The notes under the pieces are model-generated. The model had not been told where the DNA came from. It was given only the letters and a program-made list of their open reading frames with translations, and did no database searches. The position numbers and the translations under genes are program-made. This document shows, piece after piece, positions 7,084 through 12,432 of a stretch of 12,432 nt of DNA (positions within the stretch are counted from its first letter, which is position 1; each line of letters opens with the position of its first letter). Location of the stretch: assembly GCA_028290125.1 (NCBI GenBank), contig JAQGKM010000358.1, positions 1 to 12,432 on the forward strand. Direction: 5' to 3'. Source of the stretch: Hyphomicrobiales bacterium (lineage in GTDB: Bacteria; Pseudomonadota; Alphaproteobacteria; Rhizobiales; Beijerinckiaceae).

Positions 7084-7880
7084 TGCTGATCGACAGCCAC
7101 TGCCATCTCGACTTCCCCGACTTCGCGGAAGAACGCGACGCCATCGTCGCGCGCGCGAAGCAGGCCGGCGTCGGCCGCATGATCACCATCTCGACCTTCG
7201 TGAGCCGCTACGAGTCCTATCGTGCGATTGCGGAAGCTTACGACAACGTCTGGTTCACGGTCGGCACGCATCCGCATCAGGCGCATGAAGAACCCGAGGC
7301 GCCGCTGCAAAAGATCGTCGAGCTCGCCCGGCATCCGCGCTGCATCGGCATCGGCGAGGCGGGTCTCGATTACCATTACGACCGCAGCCCGCGCGACATC
7401 GCGCAGCGCGTGTTCCGCACGCACATCGCCGCCGCGCGAGAGACCGGCCTGCCGCTGGTCATCCATGCGCGCGACGCGGACGAGGATGTCGCCAGCATCC
7501 TGCGCGACGAAATGGGGAAGGGGGCTTTCAAGGCCCTGCTCCATTGCTTCACGGCCTCGCGCATGCTGGCCGAGACGGCCCTCGATCTCGGCCTGAGCAT
7601 TTCCTTCTCGGGCGTCGTGACCTTCAAGAATTCGCAGGAGCTTCGCGACATCGCGCGCGACGTGCCGCTCGAGCGTATTCTCGTCGAGACCGACGCGCCG
7701 TTTCTCGCGCCCGTGCCATACCGCGGCAAGCGCAACGAGCCGGCCTATGTCGCCGCCACCGCCGCGACGCTCGCCGACGTCAAGGGCGTGAGCGCGGAGG
7801 CGCTGGCGCAAGCGACAACGCAGAACGTGTTGCGGCTGTTTTCCAAGATGCCGCCCCTGACGGAGCCAGCCGCCGCATGA
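7083..7880 (+). CDS. TatD family metal-dependent hydrolase
   Basis: A cytoplasmic amidohydrolase-fold enzyme; characterised members are 3'-5' DNA/RNA exonucleases or act on D-aminoacyl-tRNA, and the natural role here is unknown. The 265-aa protein has the full two-metal ligand set: HxH at 6-8 (DSHCHLD), Glu92 in GEAGLDY, His128 in VIHARDA, His154 in LLHCF and Asp204 in ETDAPFLAP. The length is that of the YcfH/TatD branch. It is not related to the Tat export system despite the name. The open frame extends far upstream over metG, but ATG 7083 overlaps the metG stop by one base and begins exactly where the family begins (MLIDSHCHLD). It overlaps the next gene by four bases. TatD beside metG and holB is a widespread bacterial arrangement (E. 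coli ycfH follows holB). Confidence 0.93.
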   Translation: MLIDSHCHLDFPDFAEERDAIVARAKQAGVGRMITISTFVSRYESYRAIAEAYDNVWFTVGTHPHQAHEEPEAPLQKIVELARHPRCIGIGEAGLDYHYDRSPRDIAQRVFRTHIAAARETGLPLVIHARDADEDVASILRDEMGKGAFKALLHCFTASRMLAETALDLGLSISFSGVVTFKNSQELRDIARDVPLERILVETDAPFLAPVPYRGKRNEPAYVAATAATLADVKGVSAEALAQATTQNVLRLFSKMPPLTEPAAA

Positions 7881-8671
7881 GCCACAGACTCACGATCCTC
7901 GGTTGCGGTTCTTCCGGCGGCGTGCCGCGGGTCGGCAACGACTGGGGCGCGTGCGATCCGTCGGACTCGCGCAACCGCCGCCGGCGCTGCTCGATCCTGG
8001 TCGAGAAAATGAACGGCGACCAGCGCACGGTCGTGCTCGTCGATACGTCGCCGGATCTGCGCGAGCAGCTTCTGGAGGCGCGCGTCACGCAGCTCGACGG
8101 CATCCTGCTGACGCATGCGCATGCCGACCACACGCACGGCATCGACGACGTGCGCCCGCTGGTGATCCGGATGCGCCGTCGTATCGACATCCACATGGAC
8201 GATTACACGACCTCCGAGCTGCGCGCGAAATTCGGCTACATTTTCGAGTCGCCGCCGGGCAGCAATTATCCGCCGCTCCTCAACGCGCGCGCGCTGACGC
8301 CAGGCGACGCCTGCGCCATCGACGGGCCGGGCGGCGCCATCGAGGCGCTGCCATTCGTGCTCGACCATGGCGACATCAACGCGCTGGGGTTCCGCTTTGG
8401 CGACGTCGCCTATACGCCCGACCTGCGCGCCGTGCCAGACGAAAGCCTCGACAGCCTGCGCGGCCTCGATCTGTGGATCATCGATGCACTGCGCTACACG
8501 CCGCATCCGAGCCACCTGACCGTCGCCGAGGCGCTGGAGCTGATCGCCCGCCTCAAGCCGCGTCGCGCCATCCTCACCAATCTCCACACGGATCTCGACT
8601 TCAAGCGGCTCGCGAGCGAATTGCCGCCGCATGTCGAACCGGCGTTCGACGGCATGCAGATCGAATTCTGA
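7877..8671 (+). CDS. PhnP/YycJ-like metallo-beta-lactamase fold hydrolase
   Basis: A cytoplasmic metallo-beta-lactamase superfamily enzyme of 264 residues, probably a phosphodiesterase. The N-terminal LGCGSSGGVPRVG (8-20) is the signature of the PhnP-like subgroup; PhnP itself hydrolyses phosphoribosyl cyclic phosphate. The metal site is THAHADHTHGIDD: His80, His82, Asp84 and His85, with further ligands likely His164 (LDHGD) and Asp203 (IIDALRY). The block YTPHPSHLTVAEAL and the late TNLHTDLD complete the expected motifs. There are no phn genes in the window, so a role in phosphonate breakdown is not supported; in alphaproteobacteria this gene commonly follows tatD with no phosphonate context. 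It starts with ATGA overlapping the tatD stop, so it is the last gene of the tightly coupled run. Confidence 0.9.
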   Translation: MSHRLTILGCGSSGGVPRVGNDWGACDPSDSRNRRRRCSILVEKMNGDQRTVVLVDTSPDLREQLLEARVTQLDGILLTHAHADHTHGIDDVRPLVIRMRRRIDIHMDDYTTSELRAKFGYIFESPPGSNYPPLLNARALTPGDACAIDGPGGAIEALPFVLDHGDINALGFRFGDVAYTPDLRAVPDESLDSLRGLDLWIIDALRYTPHPSHLTVAEALELIARLKPRRAILTNLHTDLDFKRLASELPPHVEPAFDGMQIEF

Positions 8672-8731
8672 AATCGGGCAGGGGTAGCCTCAACGTCGCC
8701 TCGCCTTTTCCGCTGGTTGGGTTAAGATGGC

Positions 8732-8773
8732 GGCGCTTCACAGAAGGAGCCCGCAGGGGTTTTTGTTTTTTCC
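8732..8773 (+). promoter_or_regulatory. hairpin and T-rich tract just before the CNNM-type gene
   Basis: GGC-CTTC (8732-8739) can pair with GAAG-GCC (8743-8751), with a 1/2-base internal loop. About nine bases later comes GGGGTTTTTGTTTTTTCC, which runs into the TTG start codon at 8774. The layout resembles a weak intrinsic terminator or attenuator placed before the reading frame. The stem is short, so this is only a suggestion. Confidence 0.25.
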
Positions 8774-10069
8774 TTGGTCGAACTGATAGTCGCCGCGCTC
8801 CTCATCGCGCTGAATGGCGTCTTTGCACTTTCCGAACTCGCCCTTGTCTCGGCCAGGCCCGCACGGCTTAAAACGCTTGCAGAATCAGGCCGCCGTGGCG
8901 CACGCATCGCGTTAGATCTGGCCGAAAACCCCGGCAAATTCCTCTCCACCGTGCAGATCGGCATCACGCTGATCGGCGTTCTCGCCGGCGCCTTTTCGGG
9001 TGCGGCGCTGGGCGCCGATCTGTCGGCGATTCTGAAGGAGACCCGGCTGCCGCCGGGGTTCGCCGAGCCGCTCGCCTACGGCATCGTCATCGGTTCCATA
9101 ACATACCTGTCCGTCGTGGTCGGCGAACTGGTGCCCAAGCAGCTGGCCTTGCGGGCGCCGGAGGCGATCGCCTGCGCGGTTGCGCCGCTCATGCTGGGCC
9201 TGTCGCGCGTCGGCGCGCCGGTCGTCTGGCTGCTCGACGTGTCGTCCAAGCTGATTTTCCGGTCGCTCGGCCTGCACGAGCCGGCCGCCAGCGCCGTGAC
9301 GGAAGAAGAGATCAAGAGCATGGTCGAGGAAGCGACCACGGCCGGCATCATCGAGGTGGACGAGCGCCGGATGATTTCGGGCGTGCTGCGGCTGGGCGAT
9401 CGCGCCGTGCGGGCCGTGATGACGCCGCGCACCGACGTGGACTGGGTCGATCTGGCGGATGACGAGGCGACGACGCGCGAGCGGCTGACGTCCTCGGTGC
9501 ATTCGCGTCTGCCGGTCGGCGAGGGTTCGCCGGACAACATCATCGGCATCCTGCATCTGCGCGACCTGCTGTCGGCCTACATGAAGGGTGACACGGTGGA
9601 CCTTCGGGCGTTCGTCCGCCAGGCGCCCGTGGTGCCGGACCGGATCGACGCGCTCGAGGCCCTCAACGTGCTGCGCGAGGCCGACGTGCCGATGGCGCTG
9701 GTGCACGACGAATACGGCCATTTCGAAGGTCTGGTGACGCCGGCCGACATCCTCGACGCCATCGCCGGGGCCTTCAAGTCCGACGACAATGCGACCGAGC
9801 CGGAGGCCGTTCAGCGCGAGGATGGCAGCTGGCTGCTGGCGGGCTGGATGCCGGTCGATGAAATGTCCGACCAGCTCGGCATCAACCTGCCGCGCACGCG
9901 CGACTACGAGACGGTGGCCGGCCTCATCATCGACAAGCTGCATCATCTGCCGTCGACCGGCGAGTACATCGACACGCTGGGCTGGCGTTTCGAAGTGGTG
10001 GATCTGGACGGTCGCCGCATCGACAAGGTGCTGGCGCGTCGACTGGTGGAAGACGACGTCGACGGCTGA
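8774..10069 (+). CDS. CNNM/CorC-type membrane protein (hemolysin-like, CBS domains)
   Basis: An inner-membrane protein of the DUF21-CBS-CorC_HlyC family, often annotated 'hemolysin' but related to CNNM magnesium or cobalt transport and efflux proteins. The 431 residues show an N-terminal DUF21 domain with hydrophobic segments at about 2-18, 58-80, 100-118 and 132-155 and the family motifs NGVFALSELALVSAR (14-28) and VVGELVPKQLAL (115-126). An acidic EEEIKSMVEEA helix follows. The CBS pair lies at about 210-335 (VMTPRTDV 215-222; VHDEYGHFEGLVTPADILDAI 310-330, split by family convention), and a CorC_HlyC domain at about 345-425. The only start that fits the family is TTG 8774: a stop at 8723 closes the frame upstream and no ATG or GTG lies between. 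Its Shine-Dalgarno is poor. A 102-base gap separates it from the MBL gene. Confidence 0.93.
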   Translation: MVELIVAALLIALNGVFALSELALVSARPARLKTLAESGRRGARIALDLAENPGKFLSTVQIGITLIGVLAGAFSGAALGADLSAILKETRLPPGFAEPLAYGIVIGSITYLSVVVGELVPKQLALRAPEAIACAVAPLMLGLSRVGAPVVWLLDVSSKLIFRSLGLHEPAASAVTEEEIKSMVEEATTAGIIEVDERRMISGVLRLGDRAVRAVMTPRTDVDWVDLADDEATTRERLTSSVHSRLPVGEGSPDNIIGILHLRDLLSAYMKGDTVDLRAFVRQAPVVPDRIDALEALNVLREADVPMALVHDEYGHFEGLVTPADILDAIAGAFKSDDNATEPEAVQREDGSWLLAGWMPVDEMSDQLGINLPRTRDYETVAGLIIDKLHHLPSTGEYIDTLGWRFEVVDLDGRRIDKVLARRLVEDDVDG

Positions 10070-10073
10070 GGTC

Positions 10074-10099
10074 TGACCCTGACACAGGCACAGGGTTCA
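10074..10099 (+). terminator. hairpin after the CNNM-type gene, weak terminator candidate
   Basis: TGACCCTG (10074-10081) pairs with CAGGGT(T)CA (10091-10099), with one bulged T, around a nine-base loop. It starts five bases after the stop codon at 10067-10069. It is followed by GTTCC rather than a T run, so it may be an mRNA 3' stabiliser or a Rho-assisted site. It separates the housekeeping block from the glycosyltransferase pair. Confidence 0.35.
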
Positions 10100-10281
10100 G
10101 TTCCATAATATACCTTATGCGAATCCCATGGACATGAGCCTGGATGATCTCGCACGCCCGTCCCGTCCCGCCACGCCATGCGAGCGGACTGGCTATATCA
10201 ATTGCACAGGCTTATGCTTAGCCGTTATTCCCAGCCTGTTCGGGCTCGGACATTGTTTTTACGTCCGGTTCTGCAAAACTC

Positions 10282-11052
10282 ATGTCCCAAGTCATTGCTT
10301 GTGTTCTCAATCTCGACGGCTTCGAAGACCGCTTGGCGCATTTCGCCACGCAAGCTCGACAGGCTGGCGTCGCTTTCGAACGGCTGCCCGCGATCGACGG
10401 TCGCCAGATGTCCGCCGATGATGTTTCGGGCGCGACCGACAAGGCGGCCATCTACCCTCTCGCGCCGACCGAAATCGCCTGTCTCCTGAGCCATCGCCGC
10501 GCCTGGGCGCGCATCCTGGACAGCAAGGCTCCTTGGGGTGTCGTTTTCGAGGACGACGCCTGCCTGAGCGCCCACACCGGACAGATCATCGGTTCCCTCC
10601 CGTCCGATCGAAGCAAACCAACGATCATCAAGCTGGAAACTTACGGCACGGAAGAAGTCGCGCTCGGCATGAAGCGGATCGCATTTGCCGGGCGCGCTTT
10701 GCAGGAGTTGCGCGGCGTCGCCATCGGCGCCGCAGGCTACGCGATCAACCACAGCGCCTGTCAGCTGCTCATGGACGAAGCGCCGCGATACGCACTACCG
10801 TCTGACTTATATCTGTTTTCGAAGCGACTCGGCGCCTTCCGGAGCGCCACCGTGTTCATGATGAATCCGGCGCCAGTGATCCAGGCGGATCGCCTTGACG
10901 AGAGAAAGCAGCTGTTTGTCTCGTCACTCCAGCGTGGAAAGAAAATGCAGCCTCGCCCGACAGCGCTCAAGTTGGTGAAGCGGGAAATCTCGCGTCTTCG
11001 GGAGCAGTTTCTGGCAATTGGCTCAGAACGCGTCAGTGTCCCTTGGCTGTAG
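10282..11052 (+). CDS. glycosyltransferase family 25 protein
   Basis: A predicted sugar transferase of the GT25 (LPS galactosyltransferase-type) family, 256 residues. Visible family features are the opening strand IACVLNLDGFEDRL (5-18), the RLPAIDG motif (34-40), EIACLLSHRRAW (64-75), and the acidic metal/nucleotide-sugar motif FEDDA (89-93), followed by IKLETYG and GAAGYAINHSACQLL. The donor and acceptor cannot be told from sequence. There is no signal peptide or clear membrane segment; the basic C-terminal part (residues about 215-245) could contact the membrane. The ATG at 10282 matches the family's start but has no recognisable Shine-Dalgarno. The upstream 212 bases carry AT-rich stretches (around 10105-10120) where a promoter could lie. 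The stop is followed after five bases by the next glycosyltransferase gene, suggesting a two-gene unit making part of a surface glycan. Confidence 0.88.
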   Translation: MSQVIACVLNLDGFEDRLAHFATQARQAGVAFERLPAIDGRQMSADDVSGATDKAAIYPLAPTEIACLLSHRRAWARILDSKAPWGVVFEDDACLSAHTGQIIGSLPSDRSKPTIIKLETYGTEEVALGMKRIAFAGRALQELRGVAIGAAGYAINHSACQLLMDEAPRYALPSDLYLFSKRLGAFRSATVFMMNPAPVIQADRLDERKQLFVSSLQRGKKMQPRPTALKLVKREISRLREQFLAIGSERVSVPWL

Positions 11053-11057
11053 AGCGC

Positions 11058-12047
11058 ATGCACATCGTCTGGCAGACGCAGGCCGGCCAGCACACCGAGT
11101 TCGAGACGCAGTTCCTGCGCGAAATCGTCTTCGCCCGGACGCCTCACACGGCGGTGTTCGACAACGGCGCGTGCCAATTCCCTGCCGCAGGCGCGGTCAT
11201 CGTCTACGGCGGCTTTGACGCGCTGCCTTCGCAGGCGCTCCTCGACTATTTCGCGCGTTCACCCGGACATGTACTCGTCCACACGGGCGACGAGCGCCTT
11301 CAGCACGTAGGCAGCCACTACGGCGCGGCGCGCGCAGTGTTTCGCTCCTATTACGATCCGCGCCGGATCGCGCAAAATGTCTTCACCCTGCCGCTCGGCT
11401 TCCAGTCCGGATTCAAGAATGAAAGCGGTGTTGTCGATTGCGATGCGAAGCATGTCGCCTGGTGCTTCGCGGGCCAGATCAAAAGTCATCGCAAGACAAT
11501 GATCGACGTCTTCTCGGGCGTGGCGCCCGGCACGGTGCATCTGACGCGCCAATGGAGCGACCCGAACGCGATGCGGCCGGCAGACATGGCTGGCCTCTAT
11601 GCGCGATCGATCTTCGCACCCTGCCCGTTTGGCTTCCGCAATCCGGACTCGTACCGCGTGATGGAAGCGCTCGAGCATGGCTGCATCCCGGTCGTGCTGA
11701 GCTTCCTGGGCGAGGATTACTTTCGCTTCGTCTATGGGGAGCATCCGTTCGTCATCGCCTCGACCTGGGCGAAAGCCGCTGCCGAAGTGCGCGGGCTGCT
11801 GGCCAATCCGCAGCGACTGCGTGCGCGGCAGCGCGAGACGGTCGCGTGGTACGCAATGTTCAAGGAAAATCTGGCGCTCGACGTTCGCGACATCATGGCT
11901 GGCGCCAGCCGGGACCTGCTGCGCGCGCCGCAATGGCGGCTTCAGCAGGCCGGCATGAAGGCCGCGACTGTCCGGCGGTACGGTTTGTACTTTGGGCACG
12001 GATTGATCCGACGCCTCTACCGCCGTTTTGCCTATGCGCTGAACTGA
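11058..12047 (+). CDS. exostosin-like (GT47-type) glycosyltransferase
   Basis: A predicted glycosyltransferase of 329 residues resembling the exostosin family. The diagnostic part is near the C-terminal half: SIFAPCPFGFRNPDSYRVMEAL followed by EHGCIPVVLS (about 184-214), equivalent to the 'CPxGxxxDSxRxxEALxxGCIPVI' block that binds the nucleotide-sugar donor. The N-terminal half has a Rossmann-like pattern (VIVYGGFDALPS; VLVHTGDERL; FTLPLGFQSGF). No signal peptide or N-terminal anchor is seen, unlike eukaryotic exostosins, so it should act in the cytoplasm; the C-terminus is Arg-rich (RRYG...RRLYRRF) and may associate with the membrane. I chose ATG 11058, five bases after the GT25 stop; a TTG at 11043 overlapping the GT25 end would add five residues. 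The substrate is unknown. The adjacency implies work on the same glycan as the GT25 enzyme. Confidence 0.82.
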   Translation: MHIVWQTQAGQHTEFETQFLREIVFARTPHTAVFDNGACQFPAAGAVIVYGGFDALPSQALLDYFARSPGHVLVHTGDERLQHVGSHYGAARAVFRSYYDPRRIAQNVFTLPLGFQSGFKNESGVVDCDAKHVAWCFAGQIKSHRKTMIDVFSGVAPGTVHLTRQWSDPNAMRPADMAGLYARSIFAPCPFGFRNPDSYRVMEALEHGCIPVVLSFLGEDYFRFVYGEHPFVIASTWAKAAAEVRGLLANPQRLRARQRETVAWYAMFKENLALDVRDIMAGASRDLLRAPQWRLQQAGMKAATVRRYGLYFGHGLIRRLYRRFAYALN

Positions 12048-12051
12048 CCCC

Positions 12052-12082
12052 GCCGCCGACTATGATCGCCTGTGCGGCTTTT
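12052..12082 (+). terminator. possible intrinsic terminator of the glycosyltransferase pair
   Basis: GCCGC (12052-12056) pairs with GCGGC (12074-12078) around a 17-base loop, and TTTT follows at once (12079-12082). It begins five bases after the stop codon of the exostosin-like gene. The stem is short and the loop large, so the call is tentative, but place and T run both fit. Confidence 0.4.
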
Positions 12083-12395
12083 CAGATACGTAGCAAACGT
12101 CTGGACTATCGCCAGGAGTCCCGGCGGACCCCAACATTTCGCCAAATCACGCGATTCTGCCTAGGGAACTGGCGTTTCTCCACGTCAAGTCTTTTTTCCC
12201 ACTGCTATGCAAAAGCCATAGCGTAGTCGCCATAATGCTGCTACAAATAACGACGGTGCGCGCAGACCATGTGAGAATACGATCGGCTCGGGTTTACTCG
12301 GGACTATCGGGACCAGTCGGGGGCACCTCCTGGCTGGCTTGTTGCGTTTGAATTCAGAGGCGGACGCAGGACTAGTTGCCGAAACGGCGGAGACG

Positions 12396-12402
12396 AGCAG
12401 GT
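12396..12402 (+). promoter_or_regulatory. ribosome binding site of the cold-shock gene
   Basis: AGCAGGT ends four bases before the ATG at 12407. It matches the Shine-Dalgarno consensus AGGAGGT except for one base, and supports that ATG as a real start. It can pair with ACCTCCT at 12325-12331 within the same leader. Confidence 0.55.
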
Positions 12403-12406
12403 TAAC

Positions 12407-12432
12407 ATGAGCAAAGGTAAAGATTTCCGGGG
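12407..12432 (+). CDS. cold-shock domain protein, N-terminus only (cut by window edge)
   Basis: Only eight full codons are inside the window: MSKGKDFR, with GG beginning a glycine codon. I recognise this as the opening of the long (two cold-shock domain) nucleic-acid chaperones of Hyphomicrobiales, which start M-x-K-G-R/K-D-F-R-G-P-R-K-R-G-F-D. These bind single-stranded RNA or DNA through RNP motifs further along. Support comes from the spacing of the ribosome binding site and the long leader upstream. The assignment rests on very few residues and memory of the family, so it could be wrong; the following few hundred bases would decide it. Confidence 0.55.

Larger units (their letters stand above)
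12048..12406 (+). promoter_or_regulatory. non-coding region and leader of the cold-shock gene
   Basis: These 359 bases separate the glycosyltransferases from the ATG at 12407. They are less GC-rich than the flanking genes and show no supported open frame. They contain the terminator candidate at 12052-12082, a 6-bp perfect hairpin GCTATG/CATAGC (12204-12222), a -10-like CATAAT (12231-12236) without a good -35, four TCGGG pentamers 9-10 bases apart (12288-12321), and ACCTCCT (12325-12331), which is complementary to the ribosome binding site. A long structured leader is usual for cold-shock protein mRNAs. The transcription start is not determined. Confidence 0.5.

Noticed and set aside
7877..8671. 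Assignment of the MBL gene as phnP in a phosphonate (C-P lyase) pathway
   Set aside because: The motifs fit the PhnP-like subgroup, but no other phn gene is present and the neighbours are housekeeping genes.
8774..10069. True haemolysin (toxin) reading of the 'hemolysin family' protein
   Set aside because: The DUF21, CBS pair and CorC_HlyC layout is that of CNNM/CorC ion-transport-related membrane proteins; there is no toxin feature.
10128..10489. Short plus-strand frames before and overlapping the GT25 gene
   Set aside because: No ribosome binding sites or family features, and they overlap the well-supported GT25 frame.
12204..12222. GCTATG/CATAGC hairpin as a terminator
   Set aside because: The T run (TTTTTT at 12192-12197) precedes rather than follows it on the plus strand, and GGGAAAAAAG follows on the minus strand, so it lacks the U tract on either strand.

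Overview
The window looks like chromosomal DNA of an alphaproteobacterium, most likely of the Hyphomicrobiales (Rhizobiales). The evidence is high GC, strong codon bias, a long contiguous run of housekeeping genes in an alphaproteobacterial order, and an N-terminus at the right edge (MSKGKDFR) that I recognise from rhizobial cold-shock proteins. I see no insertion sequence, phage gene, CRISPR array or integrase.

Layout. Bases 1-222 (minus) hold a 73-aa secreted hypothetical protein. A tRNA-Ser(UGA) gene lies at 426-515 (minus) with a good sigma-70-type promoter just upstream of it. On the plus strand, 640-1035 encodes a 131-aa secreted hypothetical protein, followed by a 367-base non-coding stretch with one clear hairpin. 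From 1403 to 10069 there is a co-oriented, tightly packed block: rlpA-like lipoprotein, D-alanyl-D-alanine carboxypeptidase, tmk, holB, metG, tatD-family hydrolase, PhnP-like metallo-beta-lactamase hydrolase, then a CNNM/CBS/CorC membrane protein. Four junctions from tmk to the MBL gene overlap or nearly overlap (ATGA or TGATG), which points to one operon with translational coupling. The operon mixes peptidoglycan remodelling (RlpA, carboxypeptidase), DNA precursor supply and replication (Tmk, delta prime), tRNA charging (MetRS), and metal-dependent phosphoesterase-type hydrolases.

After a 212-base gap come two coupled glycosyltransferase-like genes (GT25 family, then exostosin/GT47-like) at 10282-12047. 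They probably act in surface glycan synthesis. A 359-base non-coding leader (12048-12406) then precedes the first eight codons of what looks like a cold-shock protein cut by the window edge. That leader carries a possible terminator, phased TCGGG repeats and an anti-Shine-Dalgarno-like element able to pair with the gene's own ribosome binding site.

Most of the window is ordinary core genome. I do not find an evident new multi-gene system. The most interesting signals are the structured cold-shock leader, the orphan secreted proteins and the coupled glycosyltransferase pair.
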